A DNA stretch of 64,000 nt from Copromyces sp. CBS 386.78 (taxonomy: Eukaryota; Ascomycota; Sordariomycetes; Sordariales; Sordariaceae): contig MU839128.1 in NCBI GenBank assembly GCA_030685235.1, forward strand, positions 1-64,000, read 5' to 3'. Of this stretch, positions 33,854-45,976 are shown piece by piece (positions within the stretch are counted from its first letter, which is position 1; every line of letters starts with the position of its first letter). The notes below the pieces were generated by a model. The model saw only the letters and a list, made by a program, of their open reading frames with translations. It was not told the DNA's origin and did no database searches. The translations under genes were made by a program, and so were the position numbers.

Positions 33854-35868
33854 TCAAGGAAGCAACCTCTTGGGCGTCCTGGGGTAGTACGCCGCAAGGT
33901 GGACACTAGGCAGGTTAAGGAACCAGGCCACAACGCGGTCAAGACCGATGCCACCACCGCCGTGGGCGGGCACACCGGCCTGTCTGAACACGTCGACGTA
34001 CTCCTTGATTCCATTGCTCTTGGGGTCGACGCCCTTCTGGATGATGCGGGCCTCGAGCTCCTCGGGGTCGTTGATACGCTGACCGCCCGACAGGATCTCT
34101 TGGCCGCGGAGGAAGAAGTCGAAGGCGTTGGTGACCTTGGGGTTGGCGTTGTCGAGCTTGGCGTAGAAGGGTCTGGCGCCCTCGGGGAACTTGTCGAGAA
34201 CGTAGAAGTCGGTGTTGAACTTCTTGCGGACAATGGCGCCGAGAGCCTTCTCCTGGGGGGTGCTCATGTCCTCGTCGTCGGTCACGTTACGGAACTCCTC
34301 GGGACCCTCCTCGCGGAGAAGCTTCTGGCCCCTGGTTGTTGACAATCGTGTTAGCTATCGCGGTGGAGGTGATTTTCAGGGGTAGGTGGGGTTTTGCTAA
34401 GGAGACACATACTCAGCAAAGGTCAATCTGACCTCCTTGCCGGGCTCGGGGAGAAGGAACTCCTCGGCGGGGTAGACGGAGCGAACGAGCTCGATCTCGG
34501 CCGCGCAGCGCTCCTTGATGCCGCGGAAGATGTGAAGCAGGACGCCCTCAAGCATGAGGAGAACCTCTCTGTAGTCCTTCTTGATTTCCATTTCCAGATC
34601 GAGACCGGTGAACTAGCCAATGTCAGCTCCAGCTTTCTTCTAACTCGTCAAGTTAACGCCCTTCCCCTAGCTTACCTCGGTCATGTGTCTTGGGGTGTTG
34701 GAGTTCTCAGCTCTGAATACGGGACCGATGCTGAACACCTTCTTTCTGCCGCCAGCAATCTCGTACTGCTTGTAGAACTGGGGAGACTGGGCGAGGAAAG
34801 CCTCCTTGTCGAAGTAGGGCATGCGGAAGACGTTGGCACCGCCCTCAGAGGCAGCACCGATCAAGCAGGGAGGCTCAAACTCCTTGAAGCCGTGGCTCTT
34901 GAGGTAGGATCTGAAGAGATCCTTGACCTCCATACGGATATCGGCAATAGCCTGCTGAACAGGGGCGCGCTTGTGCATGATGATGTTGTCGAGATGGGTG
35001 AGCATGGTAGCGGCAGGGATGGAGGACTCGGCGGTAATGGAAAGCTTGTCGACACCCTCCTCGGCGGCCTTCTCGGGAGCGGGCTCCTCGTCGCTGAAGT
35101 TGGTGATGGGACGGTTGGCGGCGGCCAGAGTCATGCCGAGCATCTGGGGGGCAGCGGCGAGAACGAAGATCTTGCGGATGTGCAGCTCGTAGTTGGAAAC
35201 CTTGCAGCTCTTGACGGGCTCGAGGGGCTTCTCGACGGTACCCTCGACGACGACGAAACTTTCGGGGTTGATGCCGGCCGCGAACTTGACCATGGGCTTG
35301 CTCACGGGGGTGCCTTCGTTGTTGGCGACAAAAACGCCCTGGATGGTCCAGGCGCCCTCCTCGCGCAGCTCGACGAAAGCCATCTTCGCGCTGTAACGGT
35401 GTAAGAAGCCGGTCAGCCCATCTTTCTTCTGTCTTGGTGGCTCCTGAACAACAGGCCCGAAGAGGGCGCAACCTACCCTTGGATTCTGGCATTCTGGACC
35501 CAGGCCCTGACAATGACAGCCTTGCCAACGTGCTCCTCACCGATGTTCTTCAAGTTGACATCGTCGACATCAGCCGACAGCTCGAATTGTCCCTTCCTCT
35601 CCTTAACGACACCATAGTTGTCCTTGGCGAGATCCTCGGTCGGTCCGGTGCTCTTGCCAGCGGCCTTAGCAGCGGCCTCGCGCTCAGCAGCGCGACGAGC
35701 CTTCTCGGCCTCCTTCTTGGCCTTGGCCTCAGCCTTCTTTTGCGCCTTCTTGGAGGGACCCTCGCCCTCAGCGCCCTCAGCGCCCTCAGCGCCTTCGGCA
35801 GCGGGAGAAGCGGCGGGAGGCTGCTGTTCGGCCGGGGGCGCGGGAGTGCTGGCAGCGTTGTCGGTCAT
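33854..35868 (-). CDS. dps1: Cytosolic aspartyl-tRNA synthetase (class IIb)
   Basis: Charges cytosolic tRNA-Asp with aspartate. Four exons (35868-35477, 35390-34676, 34612-34413, 34331-33854) with small GT-AG introns of 86, 63 and 81 bp give 594 residues, close to the 557 of yeast Dps1. A Lys/Ala-rich N-terminal extension (about 35-75, KKAQKKAEAKAKKEAEKARR) is the tRNA-binding appendix of fungal and animal cytosolic AspRS. An OB-fold anticodon-binding domain follows (VIVRAWVQNARIQG...FVELRE). The class II catalytic core shows FEPPCLIGAASEGGANVF, motif 2 FRAENSNTPRHMTE (356-369), and motif 3 GGGGIGLDRVV (about 560-570). GVDPKSNGIKEYVDVFRQAG distinguishes AspRS from AsnRS and LysRS. An essential housekeeping gene; no defect seen. 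Confidence 0.96.
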
Positions 35869-37765
35869 GTTCGTGATTTATCGAATTCGTTACTAGCGTG
35901 GTGATATAAAGTGAATTGGGCGCGGCGATAGTGGAATTCGAGGACGCGGAAAGGTGAATTTTGGCGGGGCAGTTCCAAGCTTCGCTCGGGATCCAGTGCC
36001 CGGCGGCGGGGTACGGGGACCCTGATAAGGACTCAGTGGGCTGACAGTTATGAGTCAACAATTGACAGTGGCGAACGGCTGCCAGTAGGTACCCTTTCAC
36101 TTTGTTTACATTGGAGGTCAGGTCAGAGGTATCAGGGGTCATGCCATCGGCATTCAGGGGCAAGGAATGGTCTGGCCATCAAGGTCGCCTCATTCATGGA
36201 ATTTGGGACCACGCACGCCCAGGGCTCGTGGACGTGCACTATCAGTGGCCCGTTCATCACTGACTTGGTATACATCAATGCTGGAAAGTTTGTCAGCGCG
36301 GTTCTCGCGACAGGGGGGGTGCAATACTTCACAGCAAAACAACGGGATAACCACATTCAAGGCGGGAAATTAGAGAGCATGTATGAAACGGGCAAAATGC
36401 ATCGGGTTGATACCAGCTTCTTGCATGAAAATTGGTGGTATGTTGGTTGATTTGCGAAGAGTACCCTATGAAGTCCCGCGCTAACGAACTTTCCAGCATT
36501 GATGTGTAGAATACTTCCACATGCAGTGTACATCATACAACTTCTGCCAAAAGCCTCATCTCCACGACTTCATCACCACACTTCAGTCTCTTATGGTCAT
36601 ACAACCATTCGCCACCTCATACATATCCCTGCCATCAGCGGCGGATTTGGAACTCCCAGCAAATATAGTAGACATGATGATCGTCTTGACAAAAATGCCC
36701 ATGACAGAACCTCATCGCCCAACTTCGTCTTTAACAAGCGTCATAATGGCCACCAACCGATATCTCATCCCAGTAAATCACCAGACACTGGTGCCTCAAC
36801 ATCAAACATCTCTTCCACTCAGCTGCTCATGAGGTAGTGAAGATGTGAAGCTCAATACGGCAAACGTGTAAAACGGACTCCCCTAATAACAATATGATGA
36901 CCACATCCTCTATGACAATAGATGAGTATATATAGAGAGGCTGATACTGTTTCGCAGGAGAAAAAGGATATCATACGCTCCATCATGCATGCATGCCAAA
37001 GTAGGTGATAGATAATCGACGCAAACCACTCTCAACACTACCATACATATCCCCCGCTTGCCTTATAAGCTAAAAAAAAAAAAAAAAGGAAGTCTCTTGA
37101 AACCTTTAACACCAAAACAACTCCAGCTAAACAGCAGTAGTAGACATCCCACATTCGATTGTGTGTAACTCCCCTTTGCCAACAAGGAGTAGAGAGATAC
37201 GGAGACAGACAGAAAAATGCAGAAGAAAAAAACAAAACAACAACTTATTACAAAAGTGGCACAAAAGATGTCTTCTGGTTTCGCAGTCCTGTCCTAGCCC
37301 CCTCGTTATGGCAACTCGCTGATGGATGGAGCATCCGTCCTCCTTCCTCCCTACACTCACTGGGCCTCACTCCTCCAGCAGTCGTAAGCAGTAGATATAA
37401 GCAACATTTGTAGCAATGGGGTATAGCCGCATCCACTAACCACCGATCCACCGATGTCTGATATAACAGTGAGATGACTCGATATAGAACTATCGCTAAG
37501 CCGCCAGTTGAGAGCAGGGAAATGACTTTTTTGAGATCTTTTCGTTGCTCGGTCTCGAATGATTACAAGGTCATAATGACGAACTCCGTTCGAAAGTAAG
37601 TTGCGTGACCAAAGATCCAGCCGTCGAGATAGCTAAACGTCAGGTCCCGCGCGAGCCACCATAGGGCCGCAAAAAACGAAGCGAATGTCCAGCCCTATTC
37701 CATTGGTCGACTGCGAGCGAAAAGCTCAGATATCGATGGTATATCCGGTTCGGTTCGCCATCTCT
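35869..37765. other. Intergenic region
   Basis: Nearly 1.9 kb without a gene I can support. Short frames only (up to 125 codons). It holds the AspRS promoter and the kinase 3' region. A16 at about 37071-37086. Confidence 0.4.
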
Positions 37766-40592
37766 TCAGTTGTTCTCACCACCCCGAGCCTTGCCGCGTC
37801 TCCTGAAGAAGTCCATAACTTTCCTTGCAGGACCGCTGCTGCCGGAGTGATCGTGAGGTCGCGCAAAGCCCTCTCCTTCGTAGTCCACAAAACGTTTGTT
37901 CTTTTGCAAAACACCACGGTTCGCCCGGTTGTTACCCTTGCGAGCATCGTAAAGTCCATCCTGCTGGAGCATAGTTTGCAGATGAGGAGCCGACCCAGGT
38001 GCCCGAGGCATGCTGCTGACAGATGGATCTGATCCGGGCATGGTCCCGGGCATGAAACCTTGGCTAGCCGACGGTCGTCCGTATTGGTGCTGGTTGTTTG
38101 CACCGGGTAAGCCTTGCTGCGAATCCTGGAGCTGAGTGTACATTCCATCAATAGTGGTTGCGCTCACATTTTGTTCCGGACCCACAGACTGATCAACGGA
38201 TGAGGGCTCCTGAATGGGCAAGTCTTGTTGTGAATCGAGAGCTGGAGGTTCGTCCTCTTTGTTGTAGCCCAAAGCCCTTGATAGCGAAGGGGGGATGAAG
38301 GAGAATCGCTTATTAGACTTCTCCTGGGAGCCATTGGAACCAGTGATGCTGCCTCCAGAGGACTTCTTCCCCATTCCCATCGAGAAGGATCGGCGAGATC
38401 GCTTGGAGTCCAACGAAGGCCGAGAGCCGTTGTCACCGCCAGGCATCGAGTTGTTCATGCTAACAGGAGGATACCTCTTGGTCTTCTCTCCGGCCTGTCG
38501 AATCTCCTGCTGTCGCTTGGATTTCCTACCTCCAAACAACGAACCGCTCCGGCCAAAGAGCTTGCCACCGAGTTCGCCCATAGTGCTGGACCTCTTGTGG
38601 CCCTTGACAACACCATCTTCCCGTACCTTGTCAAATCGAGAGCTCCCATAATCGACGCTTTGGTTCGGTTGCTGCTCTGCGGGGGTGGTTGTAGGTACGC
38701 CAAACTGACCGCTGCCGGATCCCTTGAATGGTTGCTGGATTCTGCCGTGTACGTTAGCGTCAGCGACTTCAGGTGGTGCTGGTTGGCCGTACGAAGGTCT
38801 TCCTGACTGCATGGACCCGCCAGTGGTAGGCCTTTGGGTTGGTGCACCTGCTGCCCCTGACAGATACTGATTCTCGGTGGTGGGACGGCCGTCGCGACTC
38901 GGCCTAGGAGGAGCCACTGCGTTACCGGCAGTGGGATTATTTCCGGTATTCTGCTGAGAACTTGGTGGTCTTCTCGAGGAAACTGGGGGCTTGTTTCCGT
39001 AGGCGTCCTTGGGGGCGGAGGGACCTTGTAAGAGCTGCTTGTCCTTGGCCGACGTGGTTGGGCGACTGCTTGAGGATTCCACAGGTGCTTGAGGTTCGGA
39101 ACGGTTTCTGTTGGCGTTGCTAGAAGGTTGCTGCTGTCCCGCGGTATCACCTCTTTGAGTTGTCGTGTTCGGGGCAACATATTCGACCTGTACCGTCCGC
39201 CGCTTGTTATCGCGCTGCTGTTTAGCGTGAGCAGCCTCAGCCTCGGGATCCACGGTGCCTTGCTTGTTAACCAAGCCGCCGATGGCCGGCGAGGCAGTCG
39301 ACTTCTTCGTTGCCTCGCGTACCGAAGCGCTACGAGCGAGGTGAGGAGGTTCTCCCTCGTCCTCGGCAGGTACTGTCGTGTTCTGGATCTCGCTAGGTGT
39401 GGTAGTGGACGACGTGATGAACTCGACAACATGCGAGTATTCGCTCAACCAGCTGTGACGGGCGACCTCGAACAGATCCGCTCGCTTTCGTGGATTAGGT
39501 ACCAGTATCCTCCGCAGCAAATCTCTGGCATGTGGCGTGACATATTCGGGGAACGTGAGCGGTGTGTTGACAATGTATTTGTATAGGAGATTGATGTTGT
39601 CGCCTTCGGGATTCGCCGGATCGTCGTCGAAAGGAAGATAGCCAGCAAGCATGGCGTACTAAGCCAACGTCAGCTATAGTTCAAGCAGCAGGATGAGGGC
39701 TGACTTACCAGGATGACTCCGCAGCTCCAGACATCTACTTTCCTTCCGGTGTAGAGGGAGTCACTAACTACCAATTCTGGAGCTGCGTAGCACGGACTGC
39801 CACAGCTAGTCTGCATAAGATCTCCTTTTCGCCAGCCAGCGTCATTGATCTTATCGAGGCCCATGCGCTTGACAAACTCACGATCCGACAAATTTAGCTC
39901 TTCCTCTTCCGAAAGCTCTTGGTGAGGATCGAAGGTATTGGCAAACCCAAAATCCGTGATGATAATGTTGCGGTTCCGATCTAGGAGCAAATTCTCCAGC
40001 TTCAGATCACGATGCACGATACCCTTCTTATGCAGATACCCTACGCCAGACACGAGCTGAGCAAATAGTCGCCGGGCGGCATTGTCCTTGAGATACCGGT
40101 GATTGAGGATGTAGTCAAACAGCTCGCCTCCCGATGCATACTCGAGCACGATACCATAATGCCTGTCGGATTCCTCCATCTTGTGTAACCGAACAATGTT
40201 TGGATGAGTCAGTTGCTTCAGAATCGCAACCTCCCGCATGATCTTTGCCATGCGAGATGGATTGTTGCCCACTGTGTCCTTTTTGATAAGTTTGATAGCG
40301 ACCTTGACACAGGTAAATCAGTAAGCAGCACGTTGAAGGACGGCAAATTATTCGTCTCACGTACCTGGACGCCGCCTTCCTGCTTCCACCCAAGCTTGAC
40401 CTTGCCGAATTCACCCTCTCCAATCGTATTGCCGAGAATATATTCGCCGAATTTCGTGTGCTTTTCTCGCTTGGAATGATCGTGCCGGCTTCTATGGCCG
40501 CGCCGATTTTCCTCTCCATGGTCGCCGCCAGGAGCTGCCACGGCCTGTGACGCGGCCTCTTGGCGGTGATGGTGGTTGTAGTTACTCGCCTG

Positions 40593-40625
<33 letters not shown>

Positions 40626-41372
40626 CGCTTGTGCCTGCGCTTGTGCCTGCGCATGAGCTTGTGCTTGTGCTTGGGCCAATCGCTCCCGCTCCCGCTCAAT
40701 ATCTATTTCGGGCTGTTGAATTAGTATGTCATTGAGAATCTCGCTTGCTTCTCTGGACGACTGCTGTCTCGAGCCGGTGGCATTGGGCTGTGAGCGGACG
40801 GGTAGTTGTGTCGTGGTGGGATTCCCTCGAGAATTGCTCGTCCTGTGATTCGCGTCCTGTGCCATTGAATGTTGACGGCTCCGAGCGGCAGCCTCGTCTA
40901 CGGCCGCTGGGTCCATGGTGCCATTCGCATTGGATTGGCGAGATGCGGCGGCACGGTCGGCCGACTGTTGGGCGCGTCGAGAGCTGGTGTTTGGATCATG
41001 ACGAGACGATGTTCGAGGAGGTACGGCGGTAGGCATATTACTTCGCCTTCTGTCCGAAGACGACGGTGGTTGGTCGGAAGCAATGGAGGTCACGGGAACC
41101 GGGACGGAGGACTGGGCAATGGCGGTGCCGGAGCTCATGTGAGGCTCAAAGCCGGTCGGTTGGTCGTAGGCGCTGGGTCTTCGGGATTGTTGTTGCGCTG
41201 ATGTGTGCGACGATGATTGTCCGGCGTTGTGCTGGTTTGCATAATAGCCGGAGCCGGGGCCTTCTCGCGTCGTCGGGTCGGGGTGGAACGACGAATACTG
41301 GCGATTGGATGGCGACGTGGTAGCGGATACTGGTATGGACTGGTTCGGCGTCGTCTGAAAAGCAGTAGACAT
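37766..41372 (-). CDS. Serine/threonine protein kinase, Kin4/Frk1-like (CAMK group)
   Basis: Three exons (41372-40365, 40302-39709, 39658-37766) with 62- and 50-bp introns encode about 1164 residues. Residues 1-300 are Ser/Gln-rich and contain an Ala-Gln dipeptide repeat. The kinase domain (about 310-600) has glycine loop GEGEFGKV (318-325), VAIK lysine (340), HRDLKLEN (433-440), DFGFAN (453-458) and [12 protein letters not shown] (APE 510-512). The [12 protein letters not shown] activation segment is characteristic of the Snf1/Kin4-related branch. Kin4 in yeast is a spindle-position checkpoint kinase at the mother cell cortex; that role here is inference. About 40 extra residues lie between DFG and the T-loop. 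The C-terminal 550 residues are disordered, with basic Ser-rich patches. Confidence 0.88.
40591..40677. repeat. Hexamer repeat encoding poly(Ala-Gln)
   Basis: Tandem TGTGCC and TGCGCT-type units on the plus strand, read as Ala-Gln codons in the kinase gene. Interrupted by one His codon. In-frame and probably length-variable. Confidence 0.9.
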
Positions 41373-41729
41373 TTGATCTGCCCTCTGAAGCGCAGAGAAG
41401 AAGGAGACGGGGGTGGTGAAGGTGACCGCCGGTGAGGACAGCGAGGTGCGAAGCGAAGCGGCGGACCGACTAGAGGAGGCGCTGGGCAAATGTTTTGATG
41501 TTGTGTGTGCCCGTGGGCAAGGAGCTGGCTTCGGCTGTGGTACTCTTTGGCGGTTGGCCAACGCAGGTGGGCAACGCTGCGATTGCCCAGTCCCAGTTGG
41601 GTCTAAGGGGGGTCTGCTTGTTCTTGCTCGATTTGGTCTGGTACCGGCAGAAACCTGGGCCGGACGGGGGGGAGTCGACGGGGAGGATGATGGGAAGGAA
41701 AAACGAAAGCGACAGGAGAGAGAAGGAGG

Positions 41730-41761
<32 letters not shown>

Positions 41762-42761
41762 ACGAAAAAAGGCAATGATGGTGCTTGACACGTCCGGGAC
41801 GGGCTCCCGCTTCGAAACACAATGCAACCAAATTAAAAAAAGGTTCGAATGCCTGTTTGCGTACAGAGCCAACCAGAGAGACTAAGCAACCGCCTGCTAG
41901 CCGACCTCTCTAGCAGTTACAAAGGGCAACTACCTAGAGGTATTCACCAACTGGCCAATTCGAATGTTACGTATTGTACTGAGGCGTGGTGTCTTGGTCC
42001 CTGGGTTTCGCAGAGTAGTTTATTAGGGGTATCGCAAACCGGTGTTGAGGTTGAGTGCCTCCTGTCGTCGGAGTGTCAAAGTGTTGCAGATGCAGTGTCG
42101 GCGACGCGGTAGTGGAAACACCCAGCAGCCAGGGCCCGGGGAGTCCTTGTTTACTTTGGACTCTCCTCAGTCACAGAACAGGCGGTCCGATGGAGTTGGA
42201 CGAATCCGAGTCGGCTCTTGAGACTCTGCGACGGGGGGTTCCGAGGGTATTCCCGACACTTTGCTGTACGATGATGGGCCGTCTTGCTCCGTCCAGGCCG
42301 GGCATGCGAAGTGAAAGTGATCGATCGTGGGGTGTAAACCTGAGTCGCGTTGTTGACTTCAATTTTGAAATCGTAAGGTAGGCAAGAACGGGATGAAGGA
42401 AAGCGCAAGCGGCCGTCGTCGATTCAGTGCACCAGGGGGGGGCACTACAACTATCGGGTACATGTGCCCACCGAACGCGTCAGGCGCTGAGACGAGGTAC
42501 CTTCTCCACTGCTTCACACAGCCGTAACTTAACGGGATGGAACCAATCTTACAGCAATCAATACAGCACAACCCCATCGCAGCTGTACGTCTCCTTTGTC
42601 GTCATTGGCATGTTTACTGGCGACAACAGTTCCATCTCCAATTCCAACAAGACCGATGAATGAGAATGAGCTCGCAAAACTCGGCGGTTGATCTCATTTT
42701 TCCCGTCTTATTTTATCTCTAGTGTAGGGCCCTGCAGCTCAATGCTTGCCTATGCAGCACC
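41373..42761. promoter_or_regulatory. Upstream region of the kinase gene
   Basis: Probably the long 5' leader and promoter of the kinase gene. It has A29 at 41730-41758 (U29 in the leader if transcribed). The kinase frame stays open upstream through this run to 41831, but the translation becomes poly-Phe, so I do not extend the protein. No other gene seen. Confidence 0.4.
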
Positions 42762-44783
42762 TTGATGGCCCACAAATGCTACCATCCCACGGTCTGCGGG
42801 AAGCATGGTGACGGTTTCAATCCAGCAGCCCTTGATATCGAATTGGTCAAAGTATTTCCTTCTAGAGGAATGAATCTCATGAATCTGGCGAATTCAAGTC
42901 TGCGACCACCTACTTTGGGACAGACAAAGGTCTCGTCAGCATCCGGAATGGAATTGTTTGGGCAATGCGACGGCCACGCATTGCCGTCATCTCAATGCCA
43001 GTCCGTGAAATCCACTCACTCACCCATTCATCCACTTCATCCACTCACCACATCAACTCCAAGTCTCCAACCGACCTCGAAAAAGACCAAAATGCAAGAA
43101 ATCTCCGTACCCCCCGCTGCTCAACACAGCCCAGTCATCAACCCTGGACGTCTTTCGACTTGGCTCTCAGGCCCAAGCAGAATAGGAGATGACTCTCTCT
43201 CACCAGCTCCGCTTTTTCCAATTTCAACGGTATCCAGACAACCACGCTACCGACCTTTCGAAATCTAAGCCAATGATCTACGCATTTCCTGGCCGGTCCT
43301 GCCGTATCCGAATGCACCCCACAGCTTCACTGCAACTCGAAAAATTCACACGCTCGAGAAAGTCGAAAGTCCGTCACGGTCGATGTTCGTTTGGCCGTGG
43401 TTTGGCGGTTTGGGTACCAGTAAGGTAGCCAAGTCAACGCGCTTGTCCTATTCGGGCTAGATTCTCACGCATCGCTCATCCTTTCGAGGGAAGCGCAAGG
43501 GTCAGGTTCGCAGCTTGCAGCACTTGCAGGTGCATGAATGTGCAGCGAACACACATCCTTCCACGCTTTCAACCCGACGTCGAGATTCGACCGGCCAGTT
43601 GCTCTCACACACTGCGAACCTGTACATTCGCAATTCCAACCACTCAAACATCTCAAAAGTCCATTTGGTGAGACTGAGGTTGATTCGCAACCACAACCCG
43701 GAGGCTGCGACAAAAGGGGCTTCCTTCGTTAAAACACCTTCTACCGCGAGGTAGGTACCTATGGCCGTGGTAGCCATGTTTACCGCCAGATTAAAATCCC
43801 GTACTTTGGATGGAATCCCCTTTCCATCCCGTTCCACAGAAAATCAGGGAGCATTGGGAAGCATTGACCTCCCGGACAATACTGATCGCCCAATCGATCC
43901 ATATTCCAGGGATCTTTTTCTTCCATGGAACCGGCCAAACTTCTTTTTCCAGGTCAGCATACCAAAAAGGCGAACGCACGCCCGGCATGTGGTCCGCATC
44001 CTTGAAAGGGGATATGGTGTGGCTGCCTGCCACTTTTCACTCATGAAGCATCTCTGTAATGACGTTGTATGACAGCAGGAGAACATCACAGGCCTAGGTC
44101 CTTACCAATATTGACAGATATCAGACTGGGTGTTGTGTGCCAGAAGGAATTTGTCCCAAAAAGGGAGGTATCTTTCACGAGCCAGTTGATTCACCGTTGC
44201 ATGGCATTTTCCATCCAGATGTCACCGCGGTTCACCGGGTTCAATGTCGGAACCTAACGTTTCACCATCGTCGCTTTTTCTCCTTCAACGACGATTGCAG
44301 GATGCGACTTCAATCGAACCCTTCTTTGGCTGGAGCCCCAGCCAGCCGGGGAACTCTCACTGCGCGCATACGATAGAGTCAAGTATACGATCTTTCGAGA
44401 TCTCAATCAAGCTCAAATTGGGCAGGTGGCCAGCCAACAACCAACCGGCTGCCACCGACCCCGGATTTACACACGACTCGTACATCAACATTCCACAGCA
44501 CCGTAACCTGCGAACACCTGAAAATGGAAAAGCCCTAAAATTCCGGGGTTCAGGGCGGAGAATTTAACTGACAAAGGGCCTACGAAAAAGGTACAAAACT
44601 GCGACTAACAAGAAATGACGACCCTACTGTAAGGGGCAGAGTGCTTGCAGGTTCGGGTGTGTCAGCCTCCCATATCCAATTTAATATCTGGGAATACCAC
44701 TTTGCGTATGGGACGTGTGAGTGGTACGTACACCCCCCCTCCCCCCTATATATATATATATACAGTATGTTACATAGGTACGT
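42762..44783. other. Intergenic region with one weak open frame
   Basis: A 168-codon frame at 42762-43268 (starting MMAHKCYHPTV) has no recognisable features and is not called as a gene. The rest has only short frames. A pyrimidine run and a TATATATATA tract at about 44735-44761 border the tRNA fragment on its broken side. Confidence 0.35.
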
Positions 44784-44851
44784 GAGGGAACTGCCTACCA
44801 TGCTCTCTTGCGAATAGCAGGGCAGCGCGTTAACCACTCTGCCAAAGTGAC
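44784..44851 (-). pseudogene. Truncated tRNA-Ser(GCU) gene copy lacking the T arm and 3' end
   Basis: On the minus strand, GTCACTTTGGCAGAGTGGTT begins a copy of the intact tRNA-Ser(GCU) at 45880-45976. It has the 5' acceptor strand, D arm, anticodon stem, anticodon GCT with an intron-like insert, and the start of the variable arm. Similarity stops after TTCCCTC, so the T arm and the 3' acceptor strand are missing. About 29 bp of 5' flank (to 44880) is also shared with the intact gene, so this is a segmental duplication in inverted orientation. The anticodon stem is CTGCC/GGCAG against TTGCC/GGCAA in the intact gene, a compensated pair change. Confidence 0.85.
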
Positions 44852-44880
44852 TAACTCGCTATTGGATGTTAGAAGGTTGA

Positions 44881-45373
44881 TTTGCATGCTGCTACATGTC
44901 TAGGTAGACCGGACTTTGAGAGAGATAAAGTCGAGAAACACTAGTTGCTTTCTGGTATGCGATGAACAACAGCAGACGAGTGGTGATACCATCATCTGAA
45001 CTTCCATGACCGTGTCCACTTCTCACGCATGAACAACTACCCCGACATGCCTTGCTCCCACGCATGGCGGCTCTTTCAAACTCTTTCAAAATCAGGCAGT
45101 GTCCTGGGACAGGATGATCCACTGCAGAGCATGGACTGGCATCCTGATAATCTTAGACAAACGCTACATATCCGTCCCATGGATGGTCCATCTTGCCGCA
45201 TGAGCCTGACTCGGGTCCCGTCGCGAAGCATAAAAAATCCCTTGACCAATAAAGGGTAAAAAGGTGGCCTCCATACGAGGCTTCCAGAACCGCTTTCGAT
45301 TGAGTGTCAAGATGTACACTCTAAAGCTGGTTTGTTTGCTAGTTCGAGGCCTTTGTTCCATAACCAATGCGTA
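44881..45373. other. Intergenic spacer
   Basis: No gene seen. The last 30 bases or so resemble a partial first copy of the 84-bp tandem repeat that follows. Confidence 0.4.
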
Positions 45374-45613
45374 GTCTTACCTTGAATTTACTATTTCGAG
45401 ATTTCGACATGCCACATTGAATCTTGCTGATGTCTTTCGTTCTGTGAACAAAGCGTAATCATACCTTAGATATGCTGTTTTGAGAATCAAATATGTCATA
45501 CTGAATCTTGTTGATGATTTCCGTTATATGACCAAAGCGTGATCATATCTTGAATATGCTGTCTCGGAAAATCCATCTGCCATTTTGAATCTTGTTGATG
45601 CCTTTCCGATTCG
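45374..45613 (+). repeat. Three diverged tandem copies of an 84-bp unit
   Basis: Copies start at about 45374, 45458 and 45542, the last slightly shorter. Shared landmarks are an ATCATAYCTTGAATATGCTG-like start, then YTGAATCTTGTTGATG in the middle, then a ...GACCAAAGCGT end. Roughly 70-80% similar by eye. The TGATG and CTGA strings recall snoRNA C and D boxes, but no terminal stem pairs, so I treat it as a simple minisatellite. Confidence 0.8.
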
Positions 45614-45879
45614 TACCTAGCCATTACGTCTTGTCCTTCTGAGGGTTGGGAAGTTCAGGATAAATCTCGTCCAGTATACTAGGAGTACCAAGCTAGCAAA
45701 CAAGCAAACAAACCAGTATTACTATAGATTGTAGATATGTTGCAGGTTAATGTTGCACGACACGTTTGTCTCGTGTGACTGATTTGGAATCAACCTGGAA
45801 GAGCAGCGTTGAGATTTGAGAACACACTGTGCTACTTAGTAAAATGAAGTTGACCCTTCTAACATCCAATGATATGTTA

Positions 45880-45976
45880 GTCACTTTGGCGGAGTGGTTA
45901 ACGCGTTGCCCTGCTATTGCAAGATAGCCGTCAGGCAATTCCCTCGGGAGCGCAGGTTCGAATCCTGCAGGTGACG
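45880..45976 (+). tRNA. tRNA-Ser(GCU) with 16-nt intron
   Basis: The acceptor stem pairs GTCACTT with AGGTGAC (one T-G), with discriminator G. D arm GGCGGAGTGGTTAACGC. Anticodon stem TTGCC/GGCAA, loop CTGCTAA with anticodon GCT at 45913-45915, reading AGC and AGU. The 16-nt intron at 45917-45932 contains ATAGC, which can pair with the anticodon. Class II variable arm TTCCCTCGGGAGC and T arm GCAGGTTCGAATCCTGC. The T-rich stretch (GTTTTGTTTTTGCGTTTTTT) just downstream can serve as the Pol III terminator. Confidence 0.95.

Noticed and set aside
34394..35404. 336-codon open frame on the plus strand
   Set aside because: Antisense shadow of aspartyl-tRNA synthetase, running across two of its introns.
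41373..41831. N-terminal extension of the kinase frame
   Set aside because: It passes through an A29 run that would encode poly-Phe; the first Met after it (41372) is the better start.
45374..45613. Tandem repeat considered as a C/D-box snoRNA cluster
   Set aside because: C-like and D-like boxes occur but the terminal stems do not pair, and boxes are not kept in all copies.
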